A program made the position numbers and the translations under genes. The notes under the pieces were generated by a model. That model worked only from the letters and a program-made list of their open reading frames with translations. It was not told the DNA's origin and did not search any database. Positions 16,524-24,757 of a stretch of DNA of 64,000 nucleotides are shown here, piece by piece. The stretch's first letter is position 1; each line of letters starts with the position of its first letter. Origin of the DNA: an uncultured Bacteroidota bacterium (GTDB taxonomy: Bacteria; Bacteroidota; Bacteroidia; Bacteroidales; UBA12481); assembly GCA_903851365.1 (NCBI GenBank), contig CAINOB010000064.1, forward strand, positions 62,001 to 126,000, in the 5' to 3' direction.

Positions 16524-17319
16524 CAAGCAACTGGATGTTTTAATCGAAGGAATCCGTAAAGCATCTGAAATTATTTTGACCTTTTATAAGAATTCCAGTT
16601 TATCCATTGAAACTAAGGAAGATCATTCACCAGTTACCGAGGCAGATACGGCATCTCATGATTACCTGGCGGCACTGCTTGAACGAGAGTTTCCGGGCAT
16701 TCCACTGATCAGCGAAGAGGCATCAAAACCAGGGTATGACATCCGAAAAAATTGGGAATATTGCTGGATACTGGATCCGCTTGATGGGACCAAGGAGTTT
16801 ATCGCGCAGAATGATGAATTTGCGATTAATCTGGCACTTGTGCACAAGGACCGGCCGGTATTCGGAATCATCGCCATCCCGGCAAAAGAGCTTATATATT
16901 ATGGGGCCAAAGGAAAGGGAAGCTGGAAGCTGTTTCCCGACGGGACTTTCCAGAGGCTTCCCATCTTCAAGAGCGACTATAAGAAAACCAAAAACCTCAT
17001 CGCTCTCATCAGCCGCTCCCACTCCGGCGACAAGGAGAAAGAGTTTGTAAAAATTCTGGAGGCAAAAGGCTGGAAGGTGGAAATCCAGCCGACTGGGTCC
17101 TCCTATAAGCATGTTATTCTGGCGGAAGGGGCAGCTCATTTATATGCAAAACCCGGAAAATGCTGGGAGTGGGATACGGCGCCGGGGCAGATCATTCTGG
17201 AAGAGGCCGGTGGTTCGGTGGTTCGAATGGATGACGGGACCCCGCTGGTTTACAACAAGGAGAATTTATTAAATCCCGATCTGATCATGTGGGCTCCCGG
17301 GGTAATTATTCCCCTCTGA
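16513..17319 (+). CDS. cysQ: 3'(2'),5'-bisphosphate nucleotidase CysQ
   Basis: This 268-residue enzyme of the inositol monophosphatase superfamily removes the 3'-phosphate of PAP, the by-product of PAPS-dependent sulfotransferases. Metal-site motifs are SEEASKPG (about 72-79) and ILDPLDGTKEF (about 91-101), and the C-terminal WEWDTAPGQIILEEAGG is the second signature. The start is a GTG at 16513 or the TTG three bases on, inside the end of rpe, so the two genes are coupled. Its presence fits the sulfotransferase/APS-kinase cassette at 33.5-35 kb in the same window. It overlaps the convergent next gene by 14 nt at the stop. Confidence 0.9.
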   Translation: MLNDKQLDVLIEGIRKASEIILTFYKNSSLSIETKEDHSPVTEADTASHDYLAALLEREFPGIPLISEEASKPGYDIRKNWEYCWILDPLDGTKEFIAQNDEFAINLALVHKDRPVFGIIAIPAKELIYYGAKGKGSWKLFPDGTFQRLPIFKSDYKKTKNLIALISRSHSGDKEKEFVKILEAKGWKVEIQPTGSSYKHVILAEGAAHLYAKPGKCWEWDTAPGQIILEEAGGSVVRMDDGTPLVYNKENLLNPDLIMWAPGVIIPL

Positions 17320-18520
17320 GAAAAGAATCCAGATATAAGAAATGTTCATTCAGATGTCCATCGCGGGTGATGGTTGCCCTATCAACAACATGACATGGAT
17401 CTTTCCCGATCAGGCATGGAAAAACTTTTTCAATAAGCACGCTGGAAAATTCCTGTGAAGCATCGCGAGGCAGTTCACCCGGAAGATTATCGATCGACAT
17501 CACAGTAACAGCATCGGAATCGGTAAAAGGCGGCAATTCTTTCAGATGGTATCGATGCCAGTCGTAGAAAGGTTCAGCGATTGTTGTTGCTCTTACAGTT
17601 GAAGGGACAGAGCCATTGATATCGCAGCTGACATCGGCAATCACCTTGATCTTGAAATCCTTATTTCTCATTTCCTCAGGTTTCCAGAGTTTTGGTGATG
17701 CCGGGTCCCAGAAATGAGCTGCAATCAGCATATCTGTATTAGAGCTGAACTTGTTGAAAGACGAATTATATTCCCATGGTTTGCTGCAGAAATGGTCATA
17801 TTCAAATGACTTACCGTCCTTATGTTCAGCATAATGCCATGGATCGATCCTACAAATGGCTGGTGATTGTTCAGGGTCATTCAGATATTCATCGGGTGAC
17901 AGGAGTGGGATTCCCAGTTTGCCAAGAGTTTCCATGGCGCCCAGAGCCACCCGGCCGCCACCGGTGACTAAAATTCTGATCTTTCCGATATTCAGATTTT
18001 CGAGTTGTTTTTCCATCTCTGCCCGGTCGTGGCATTCATGAGCAGGAGTTAAACGATAATGACCGGTTTTCAATCCCCAGGCCAGTAATCCATTGAAAGA
18101 GCCGATAATACCGGCCCATCGCCCGAAGGCTATCAGCCGGCAGTTTTTATCGTCTTTCAGATATTCATAATCAGCAAGGGTGATTTTCTTTTTAACAATT
18201 TCCTGGAGCAAAGGTCTGTTATATATCTGTTTTTTTGCGACATGAGCAAAGAACAGGTATTTTTTCCCGGCTATGAGATCGGGAATATGAACTTCTTTAA
18301 CACCGATGAGCCAGTCGCAGTCGGATAGGTCTTCCTGAAGGGTTACACCTGCAGCGGTGTATTCCTCATCGCGGAAGCAGCGAAGCGGGCTTGGCTGAAC
18401 AACAATATTCACATTGTGATAGCGGGCAATAACTTCGGCGACTGCCTGCGGGGGCAGTGCCACTCGGCGATCCGGCGGTATTTTCGTTTCTCGTAGAATT
18501 CCGATTTTTATGCGTGTCAT
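17306..18520 (-). CDS. Alanine dehydrogenase/PNT-like NAD(P)-dependent enzyme, LYS1 saccharopine dehydrogenase type
   Basis: This protein of about 404 residues starts with the AlaDH/PNT N-terminal pattern (IGILRETKIPPDRRVALPP, then CDWLIGVKEV and YLFFAHVAKKQ). A nucleotide-binding region follows, ILVTGGGRVALGAMETLGKLG at about 185-205, in which the glycine pattern GxGxxxxGA is visible. FGRWAGIIGSFNGLLAWG matches the lysine-forming saccharopine dehydrogenase branch better than true alanine dehydrogenase. The exact substrate is uncertain. The ATG at 18520 is preferred to a TTG just before it. Its end overlaps cysQ tail to tail. Confidence 0.7.
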   Translation of the reverse strand: MTRIKIGILRETKIPPDRRVALPPQAVAEVIARYHNVNIVVQPSPLRCFRDEEYTAAGVTLQEDLSDCDWLIGVKEVHIPDLIAGKKYLFFAHVAKKQIYNRPLLQEIVKKKITLADYEYLKDDKNCRLIAFGRWAGIIGSFNGLLAWGLKTGHYRLTPAHECHDRAEMEKQLENLNIGKIRILVTGGGRVALGAMETLGKLGIPLLSPDEYLNDPEQSPAICRIDPWHYAEHKDGKSFEYDHFCSKPWEYNSSFNKFSSNTDMLIAAHFWDPASPKLWKPEEMRNKDFKIKVIADVSCDINGSVPSTVRATTIAEPFYDWHRYHLKELPPFTDSDAVTVMSIDNLPGELPRDASQEFSSVLIEKVFPCLIGKDPCHVVDRATITRDGHLNEHFLYLDSFLRGE

Positions 18521-18566
18521 CAATGTGTATGCTGTTTTGAGGCTCTGAAAATAGCATTTTTTTGTG

Positions 18567-18574
18567 TATATTTG
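18567..18574 (+). promoter_or_regulatory. Bacteroidota -7 promoter element for tmRNA
   Basis: TATATTTG matches TAnnTTTG and ends about 11 nt before the first base of the mature tmRNA at 18585. Confidence 0.6.
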
Positions 18575-18584
18575 CGGGCTTATC

Positions 18585-18982
18585 GGGGCTGACCTGGTTT
18601 TGACAGCAAGGTGAACTGGTAGACAAGCATGTCGAGCAACGCAAAAACGCTCGTTAATCAGGATTGCAAAATTTCAACTGGCGAATCTAATTACGCTCTC
18701 GCCGCTTAATCGAAGTAATAGTAGATTAGGCATAACTCCCGGCACCAGGTGCTGGGACGGGACATCACGCCGGAGGTAATGACCTGTTCCATCCGGATCC
18801 CGTGGTGCTGACCAATACAGGGATAGTTTCTGCCCCGCCCCGTGGCAGCGATGAAAATCAGGGGATAGGTTCATGATCGGTTGCCGTATACCAGCCATGG
18901 AATGAAAACTCAAATCCGGCTAAGCATGTAGAAACCCTATGGGTTCCTTGTCTGGACGCGGGTTCGATTCCCGCCAGCTCCA
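18585..18982 (+). ncRNA. ssrA: Transfer-messenger RNA (tmRNA)
   Basis: This RNA of about 398 nt rescues stalled ribosomes. The 5' end GGGGCTGACCTGGTTTTGAC and the 3' end GGTTCGATTCCCGCCAGCTCC form the tRNA-like domain. Acceptor stem 18585-18591 pairs with 18975-18981, including one G-T pair, and the CCA is not encoded. The tag frame starts at the GGC at 18680 and reads GESNYALAA followed by a TAA at 18707-18709, a typical Bacteroidota tag. The middle has the expected pseudoknot-rich stretch. A -7 element lies upstream and an intrinsic terminator downstream. Confidence 0.97.
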
Positions 18983-19001
18983 CGGAGTACCAAGAATCTT
19001 C

Positions 19002-19030
19002 AAAAAACCCATCCGACCGATGGGTTTTTT
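19002..19030 (+). terminator. Intrinsic terminator of tmRNA
   Basis: AAAAAACCCATC (19002-19013) pairs with GATGGGTTTTTT (19019-19030) around a 5-nt loop, giving a perfect stem ending in T. Confidence 0.9.
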
Positions 19031-19075
19031 GGTGTCAACTTATAATAGGATCTGTCGTAAAACCTTTTTAACATG

Positions 19076-19473
19076 TTATAACAACCTTTTTGTAATTACC
19101 TGTTTAACTTGGATCCTCAGGAAGTAAACGCCCGGGTTCAATGTTTCGGTGTTCCAGCGTTCCTGATATTCGCCAGCTTTCCGGGTTCCACGAATTAATT
19201 CATCAACTATACGACCAGAAAAATCAATCACCTGAATCATTACAGGCTGATCTGTATTAACGTAGTATCTAATGTTAGCCTGGTGACTTCCCGGATTTGG
19301 CCAGACTTCAATTGAAGGTTCAGGTTTAAGTCCCGAGACACTAGTAAAGTTGAATTTCTTAAAACAAAGGGATTAAGGGCAGTGCCAATGAGCATCTCAG
19401 CACTGAAGACAACGTATTCCTCAAAATCATACCACTGATCGGAATCTGACCCTGCTTTTATATATGTTTGCAA
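19076..19473 (-). pseudogene. Remnant of a T9SS-secreted protein: C-terminal sorting domain, frameshifted
   Basis: Reading the minus strand to the TAA at 19078-19076 gives a clear type A T9SS sorting domain: PSIEVWPNPGSHQANIRYY, then VMIQVIDFSGRIVDELI, GEYQERWNTETLNPGVYFL and RIQVKQVITKRLL. This is the signal that directs proteins out through the type IX secretion system. The frame is open only back to about 19370, where a stop occurs. A second frame (to 19473) upstream reads DSDQWYDFEEYVVFSAEMLIG, so at least one frameshift separates them. No start codon or signal peptide is left. It is most likely the decayed end of a larger secreted protein. Confidence 0.75.
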
Positions 19474-19475
19474 TC

Positions 19476-20324
19476 ATGACAAAAAAAATTGCCGGCTGGA
19501 TCAATACACACAAATATCCCCCATTGGTGTATCGCTATCCCAGGTTATTGGGTTTACAGTTTCTGCTGAACCGACTGCTTTACCTCAGGACATGGGTAAT
19601 CCGGCATGGGGTTAAACGGGCCATGAGGGAACAGAGCGAACCGGTTCATTTTTTGGATGCGGGATGTGGGGCAGGAGATTTTTTACTGACATTCGCCAAA
19701 CGGTTTCCCAATGCAGAATTCACGGGGGTGGACATCTCCGAAAGCAACATACGTATTGCCGGATTATACAGTGACGCCCGAGGAATTCGAAATGTAAGAT
19801 TGAATCATGCCGACATTCAGGTATTTAAAACAGAGGATCTCTTTGATGTCATTCTTTGCGCCTCAGTATTGCACTGTTTGCCAAATAGCGAAGTAGCAAT
19901 AAAGAATTTTTATAACGTACTTAAACCAGGTGGGGTTCTTTTGATTTACGTGCCAATAGCGAATAACAGAATGATATATGGGTACACCTGGTTAAAAAAG
20001 CGATTTTTTCAAGCTGTGGATTATGATTTGGTTAACCAGATACAACATTTTAACAATTTAAATGATCTGGTTGATAAGGTTAAAAAGGCCGGCTTTTTAG
20101 TTGAAACCATTGAAAATGCGAATGGACCTTTCGGTCAGATTGCCTATGAAATCACTTCTCTAACCCTATTCATCATTCAACGGTTTAATGCTTTTGTTGG
20201 GATTATATCTACTTTGATTTATACAGCGTTATACCCGTTAGTGGCTCTTTTGATGGGGATTGACTTTTTGTCGGCGAAAAAATCGGGAAATTCGGTGTTC
20301 CTGACGGCAAGAAAATGCAATTAA
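19476..20324 (+). CDS. Class I SAM-dependent methyltransferase
   Basis: This protein of about 282 residues has motif I FLDAGCGAGDFLLTFAKRFP near residue 56, the acidic loop GVDISESNI, and the later VILCASVLHCLPN and VLKPGGVLLIYVP segments of class I methyltransferases. The C-terminus contains a hydrophobic stretch (about 235-265), which suggests contact with the membrane and perhaps a lipid or quinone-like substrate. The ATG at 19476 (MTKKIAGW) is preferred to one four codons earlier. It is divergent from the T9SS remnant and overlaps the next gene tail to tail by 4 nt. The substrate is not evident. Confidence 0.8.
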   Translation: MTKKIAGWINTHKYPPLVYRYPRLLGLQFLLNRLLYLRTWVIRHGVKRAMREQSEPVHFLDAGCGAGDFLLTFAKRFPNAEFTGVDISESNIRIAGLYSDARGIRNVRLNHADIQVFKTEDLFDVILCASVLHCLPNSEVAIKNFYNVLKPGGVLLIYVPIANNRMIYGYTWLKKRFFQAVDYDLVNQIQHFNNLNDLVDKVKKAGFLVETIENANGPFGQIAYEITSLTLFIIQRFNAFVGIISTLIYTALYPLVALLMGIDFLSAKKSGNSVFLTARKCN

Positions 20325-20539
20325 TTGGAACCTTTAGTCTCTAAATTTAAATCAGAGAACGAATAGCAATCAAAATATCTATCGACCTGACTTTCAAGAT
20401 CGGCCCTTTCTTCCGGTGTCAGTACCCTTAGGCTAAAGGTCCCTGCCACACCTTTCGGATCGAAGTAAAGGTATTTATTAACAGGGCAGTAATACCATAT
20501 TTTGTTTTGAATTCTCACTTTGATAAGCTGCTTTTCCAT
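20321..20539 (-). CDS. Small protein of unknown function
   Basis: A 72-residue frame starts with MEKQLIKVRIQNKIWYYCPV and contains YLYFDPKGVAGTFSLRVLTPEE, with an acidic C-terminus. The start at 20539 is preferred to an ATG five codons earlier because a purine-rich GGGGGGAGA lies a few bases before it. No domain is recognised. There is one Cys near residue 18 and another near 57. It shares its last 4 nt with the convergent methyltransferase gene. It could be a spurious frame. Confidence 0.45.
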   Translation of the reverse strand: MEKQLIKVRIQNKIWYYCPVNKYLYFDPKGVAGTFSLRVLTPEERADLESQVDRYFDCYSFSDLNLETKGSN

Positions 20540-20780
20540 GGTATCTCCCCCCAATAATTTGATGATTAATTAAGTCTTCTATATATCCTCTTTCCGGATG
20601 AAAGGTTACCTGTCATTTTCGAATATTCAGCTCCACGAAAGGAATCCAACCCACAAGTTTGAGTCTTTCTTCTACTACCCGCAAAAGGTGCACCATCGCT
20701 CTAATAAGTTAAAATATATTTACTTTTAGTAGGCTTATACATGGATTGTGTCCTATGTTAAGAAATAATACTTACGAATT

Positions 20781-21335
20781 ATGATTGACCTCCTGTTTGA
20801 TAAAATAAAAAATGATAAAATAAACTGGACAAAATTTCAAGATTTACTTGTTGAGAGAGAAATTGCTTCCAAAACAATTTTACTGAATGAAGGGGAAATA
20901 GCCAACCAAGTTTTTTATATAAAAAAGGGGTGTTTACGTGAATGGTTTAATAAAGATGGTAAGGATATTACATTCCAATTCTTTTTGGAAGGTCAGGCAG
21001 TTGCATCAATTGATAGTTTTATAAGCAACCAACCCAGCATGTATACTATTGAAAGTATTGAACCTTCAACAATATTTTCATTGAGCAAGGAGAAATTTGA
21101 ACAACTTCAGGTGTTATACCCTGAGTTTAGAGAGGATTTTCAAGAGTATATATTTCAACGGTTCAGAAATTATACCCATCTTTTTCTCTCTCGGATTAAG
21201 GATTCACCACGGGAACGTTATGAGGATTTAATTAATAACCATCAGGAAATCATAAAACGAATCCCACAACATTATATCGCTTCTTATTTAGGAATTACAC
21301 CCATTTCATTAAGCAGAATAAGAAACAGAAAATAG
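20781..21335 (+). CDS. Crp/Fnr-family transcriptional regulator, short form
   Basis: This 184-residue protein has an N-terminal cyclic-nucleotide-binding fold: ILLNEGEIANQVFYIKKGCL, then FQFFLEGQAVASIDSF and IESIEPSTIFSLSKEKFEQL. A long helix follows, and the C-terminal helix-turn-helix reads IPQHYIASYLGITPISLSRI. This is the usual compact Crp/Fnr type of Bacteroidota, and the effector is unknown. Fnr-type cysteines are lacking. The gene is noticeably A/T-rich compared with its neighbours. It lies just upstream of a ferredoxin gene on the same strand, which it may control. Confidence 0.85.
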   Translation: MIDLLFDKIKNDKINWTKFQDLLVEREIASKTILLNEGEIANQVFYIKKGCLREWFNKDGKDITFQFFLEGQAVASIDSFISNQPSMYTIESIEPSTIFSLSKEKFEQLQVLYPEFREDFQEYIFQRFRNYTHLFLSRIKDSPRERYEDLINNHQEIIKRIPQHYIASYLGITPISLSRIRNRK

Positions 21336-21408
21336 CCTTCATTTTTTAACAATTGTTATCGTCAAGATGCTTCATCCTATGGCATTTTTGTGTTAAACAG
21401 ATAACAAA

Positions 21409-21642
21409 ATGAAACCAAGATCCCTCAGAAGTGAACATCTACGGACATCATACATTCTGCTTGATACCAGAAAATGTAAAGCATGTTGGAAATGCCTTGG
21501 AACTTGTCCTAATAAAGCAATAGGCAAAATTAATTTTCCTGGACACAGTCATGCACGTATAAAGGAATCAGATAAATGTTCAGGTTGTTTGAAATGTGTG
21601 AAAATATGTGAAAATGGAGCCTATATTTCAATAGGCATATAA
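21409..21642 (+). CDS. Small 2[4Fe-4S] ferredoxin
   Basis: This 77-residue protein has two cluster motifs: CKACWKCLGTCP near residue 23 and CSGCLKCVKICENGA near 58. Each has the C-x2-C-x2-C-x3-C spacing. The first ends CP as usual; the second lacks the proline. A 20-residue basic loop with HSHAR separates the motifs. It should carry electrons in the cytoplasm, but the partner is not obvious from the neighbours. The pyruvate:ferredoxin oxidoreductase is 9 kb away. Confidence 0.85.
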   Translation: MKPRSLRSEHLRTSYILLDTRKCKACWKCLGTCPNKAIGKINFPGHSHARIKESDKCSGCLKCVKICENGAYISIGI

Positions 21643-21690
21643 ATTGCTGTCAGGGGTAGAATATTTCAAGGTAAGGATTGTTGGCTTTCG

Positions 21691-22770
21691 TCAATATAAA
21701 AAAGGAATGATCCGGTATTTAACCTTTCTTACATATTCCTTCCATAAATCGCCATATTTGGAGGAGCAGCGATTGTCATCATCCATCTGACGTGTGAGCA
21801 AAAGCGCAACATAATACAAGGGGTAAAGCCATACCCAAAAAACTCCCGGATAACCGACACTCAGGGCAATGGCCACGCCCATCAGAATTTCGCCCAGATA
21901 GTTGATGTGCCTGCTGATACCCCAAAAGCCGTTGACAAGCAGAGTCCTTTTCCCGTCAGTAATGGTTTCGGGTTTAATTCCGAGAAAAACTTTCGCCGGT
22001 TGGGTTTTAAAAAAGTAATTCTGCATGTTGGCTCCCCGCGACAATGTCCAGCCACACAGGAAAATAAGGGCATAGCAAAACAGGAGCCAGGTGGGTGTAT
22101 TTGCGGGGTCCAGGTCAGTGGCCGACCATAGGGCAACGAGATAGAAATAAGGATAAAAGGTAAGACATCCCCAGCCTAATTTTACACCTACACGTTCCGC
22201 AAAGAAATCGTAGGTATACAGGTGTACCTTTTCGAAAGTTAAATAGTCGAAAACGAAATAAGTCAGCATGGCTGCACATAACCATATATTTGCACCCATG
22301 TGGCCAAGTGCCAGATATTGGTGTGCGGCAAAACTCAGCACATTTAATTGGAGCATGACGGCACCGATAAGATATAGCCAGACTTTGGCGTCGATCCTGC
22401 CATTCCGGAATTGCGGATTTTCAAGCCTGCCAAAAAAGAAATCGGCCAGCCATGATCGACCGGTGGAAGGAACGGGCACAACGATCAGGACAGAGAAAAT
22501 AAATCCAAAAACGCATGCACCAGCCAGACTGGACCATCGGATAGTATAAAGCCAATCATAGGGCACCCACCCGAGATGACCAAGCAAAAACCAAAGGACG
22601 CTTGAGGTAATCAGAACAAATCGTCCGTTGAGCCGGTATTTTAATAATTCACCTGTTTTGAAATGCCGCACATAGCCGGTCATCCATTTTCCAGGCAGGA
22701 AGTAATGCAGGAAGGTAATCACTGCATAAATTACCCAGGGTGTGAAGAAACCAGCCAATTGAGTCGTCAT
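21691..22770 (-). CDS. ERG4/ERG24-family sterol-reductase-like membrane protein
   Basis: This 359-residue protein has about nine membrane helices. The C-terminal third carries the family signature: TLLVNGFWGISRHINYLGE near 280-298, then the end block DDDNRCSSKYGDLWKEYVRK followed by VKYRIIPFLY. This matches the NADPH-binding region of delta-14/delta-24(28) sterol reductases and related isoprenylcysteine methyltransferase-fold proteins. The N-terminal KWMTGYVRHFKTGELLKYRLNG also resembles the sterol reductase pattern. The gene overlaps the upstream dehydrogenase by 4 nt (ATGA). No sterol-synthesis gene is visible in the window, so the substrate could be a sterol, hopanoid or another isoprenoid lipid. 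Confidence 0.8.
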   Translation of the reverse strand: MTTQLAGFFTPWVIYAVITFLHYFLPGKWMTGYVRHFKTGELLKYRLNGRFVLITSSVLWFLLGHLGWVPYDWLYTIRWSSLAGACVFGFIFSVLIVVPVPSTGRSWLADFFFGRLENPQFRNGRIDAKVWLYLIGAVMLQLNVLSFAAHQYLALGHMGANIWLCAAMLTYFVFDYLTFEKVHLYTYDFFAERVGVKLGWGCLTFYPYFYLVALWSATDLDPANTPTWLLFCYALIFLCGWTLSRGANMQNYFFKTQPAKVFLGIKPETITDGKRTLLVNGFWGISRHINYLGEILMGVAIALSVGYPGVFWVWLYPLYYVALLLTRQMDDDNRCSSKYGDLWKEYVRKVKYRIIPFLY

Positions 22771-23549
22771 GATAAATCTTTTGTATTTCTGTCCATAATC
22801 GAGATGGCCAATTTCCTCGGGAATAATCTTCCCATGAAAAAATGAGCCATCTTATTTGTAAAACCGGGAATTGTTGTAGGACCTTTCCCCAATGATTTCA
22901 ATGTGGCTTCTACCACCTTTTCGGGGTCAAGGGTACCGGGAGCATCTTTTGAATTTTGAGCATTTTTATAGCCGGGTGTAGTGATCGCGCCGGCACAGGT
23001 CGCCAATACATCTATTCCCTTTCCCTTCAATTCATGCCAGAGTCCTTCTGCCAGGATTGCGTTAAAGGCTTTTGAAGCCGCGTAGGTTGCGATTTTAGGG
23101 CTCCCCTGTGTACCGGCAAGCGATGACATCAGAACAATTCCCCCGCTTCCTTTTTCTATCATTTTTGGTACCATCAATCTGGTAAGCAGTAAAGGCGTCT
23201 TGATATTCACATCAATTATTTTCTCCAGGTTGTCATCCGGAATATTTTCGAAATAGCCTATCGGGGCATAAGCTGCGTTATAAATTAATAACCCGATATT
23301 TAAATCTAGGTGGGAAACAAATTGCTTAGTCTGCTCAAAATCTGCTAAATCCAGTGCCTGATACTTAATTTCAACCGGATAATTGCTTCGCAGTTTATTG
23401 GATAGGAATTCCAGTTTTTCTGACCGCCGGGCGATTAAGATTAGGTGTAGTCCTCTTTTTGCTAATGCTTCGGCATAAGCGGCGCCTAATCCCTCGGAGG
23501 CACCGGCGACTAATGCCCAGGGTCCATACTTAAATTTGAAATCTGGCAT
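22767..23549 (-). CDS. Short-chain dehydrogenase/reductase
   Basis: This 260-residue SDR has the cofactor motif GASEGLGAAYAEALAKRG near 17-34 (TGxxxGxG variant with GASEGLG), YNAAYAPIG for the NNAG-like strand, and the catalytic SSLAGTQGSPKIATYAASKA with Ser-Tyr-x3-Lys. The form resembles the DltE/17-beta-hydroxysteroid dehydrogenase 12-like subgroup, which acts on long-chain or steroid ketones. It is translationally coupled to the sterol-reductase-like gene, suggesting they act on the same lipid. The substrate is unknown. Confidence 0.85.
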   Translation of the reverse strand: MPDFKFKYGPWALVAGASEGLGAAYAEALAKRGLHLILIARRSEKLEFLSNKLRSNYPVEIKYQALDLADFEQTKQFVSHLDLNIGLLIYNAAYAPIGYFENIPDDNLEKIIDVNIKTPLLLTRLMVPKMIEKGSGGIVLMSSLAGTQGSPKIATYAASKAFNAILAEGLWHELKGKGIDVLATCAGAITTPGYKNAQNSKDAPGTLDPEKVVEATLKSLGKGPTTIPGFTNKMAHFFMGRLFPRKLAISIMDRNTKDLS

Positions 23550-23689
23550 TGATGATAATTAAGTGCGACAAATATCATATATCTTTTGGATTAAGCTCCT
23601 TTTTGCCCTGCTTAATAATGCCGTTTTATCTGTAAAGCAATTTAATGATCACTTTTTTAACGAAAAGAATAAACTCTATGCGAATGCAA

Positions 23690-23697
23690 TAATTTTG
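23690..23697 (+). promoter_or_regulatory. Bacteroidota -7 promoter element for lacI-type regulator
   Basis: TAATTTTG matches TAnnTTTG and lies 40 nt before the ATG at 23738. Confidence 0.5.
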
Positions 23698-23715
23698 TAT
23701 TTTTACACGAGTAAG

Positions 23716-23726
23716 TTACCGCGTAA
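23716..23726. promoter_or_regulatory. Possible operator of the LacI regulator
   Basis: TTACCGCGTAA is a near-palindrome (TTAC/GTAA arms, CGC centre) between the promoter and start of the LacI gene, where an autoregulatory site would sit. GTAAGT is also repeated around it. Confidence 0.3.
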
Positions 23727-23737
23727 GTAATAATTAT

Positions 23738-24757
23738 ATGCGACAAATCACACAGGAAGATATCGCAAGAAAATTAAATGTTACCAGGATCACTGTATCC
23801 AAGGCTTTACGGGATTATCCTGATATATCAGCAAATATGAAAAGGCGGGTGCTGGAAACCGCCGAAGAGATGGGCTATCTGCCCAACGAGATTGCTCAGC
23901 AACTGACTACCAGAACGACAAAGACTATTGGAGTAATTGTACCAGACCTTGAAAACAGCTTTTTCAGCCATGTAGTAAACAGCATTATCGATACTGCAAC
24001 CAGCCGGGGCTACCAGGTATTACTGGCGGTATCCAGGGAAAATGTTGAGCTGGAGAAAAAAAACATTAGGAACCTGATTGGCAAAAGAGTGGATGGATTA
24101 CTGGTTTGCCTTTCGCAGTTAACCTCTGATCCTGAATCCTTTGATTTCGTCAGGAAGATGGAAATTCCATTGGTCTTCTTCGATCGCGCGTTTACAGATT
24201 GTGGCTTCAGCAGTGTTACCTTTGATGATAAACAAGGAGTATCGATGGCTCTGGATAATTTGGTACAGGCGGGATATTCGAAAATCGCTCATTTTGCCGG
24301 ATATCAGACCACAAACATTGGTAAGGAAAGACTCGAAGGCTATAGGTTGGGATTGATGAAACACGGACTTTCCACGAGGGAAGACTGGATTATCGAAGGG
24401 GGATATGAGCTGATGGATGGATACCGGTCCTTCATGAAATTGGGTGAAACAGCTAGTTTTCCGGAGATCATACTGGCGGTAAACGATCGGGTGGCTTTAG
24501 GGGTTTATAAAGCCATTGCTGAGTTGGAACTGGCAGTGCCGGACGATATCGGTGTGGCAGGTTTCGGCTTTATGGAAACGGTTGAGATGTTTACGCCACC
24601 ACTGGCTATCATACATCAGGACCCCAGAGAAATGGGGCGTCTTGCGGCCGATCGCCTCATCGATGAGATTCAGCAGTTAGCCAAGCCTGGCGAAAAAATC
24701 AAACTTGAGGAGAGCTTCCATTGGAACAAATCTATTTTAAAAAATAAGAAGAAATGA
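23738..24757 (+). CDS. LacI-family transcriptional regulator
   Basis: This 339-residue repressor has the LacI helix-turn-helix at the N-terminus (ITQEDIARKLNVTRITVSKA), a hinge ending QQLTTRTTKTIGVIVPDLEN, and a periplasmic-binding-protein-like sugar domain (VDGLLVCLSQ, ILAVNDRVALGVYKAI, VAGFGFMETVEMFTPPL). It should bind an operator in the absence or presence of a sugar. It overlaps the next gene by 4 nt and is followed by three glycoside hydrolase genes, so it probably controls them. The effector is unknown. Confidence 0.93.
   Translation: MRQITQEDIARKLNVTRITVSKALRDYPDISANMKRRVLETAEEMGYLPNEIAQQLTTRTTKTIGVIVPDLENSFFSHVVNSIIDTATSRGYQVLLAVSRENVELEKKNIRNLIGKRVDGLLVCLSQLTSDPESFDFVRKMEIPLVFFDRAFTDCGFSSVTFDDKQGVSMALDNLVQAGYSKIAHFAGYQTTNIGKERLEGYRLGLMKHGLSTREDWIIEGGYELMDGYRSFMKLGETASFPEIILAVNDRVALGVYKAIAELELAVPDDIGVAGFGFMETVEMFTPPLAIIHQDPREMGRLAADRLIDEIQQLAKPGEKIKLEESFHWNKSILKNKKK

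Noticed and set aside
19461-19470. TATGTTTG as promoter of the methyltransferase at 19476
   Set aside because: It matches TAnnTTTG but lies within 6 nt of the start codon, which would give a leaderless message; probably chance.
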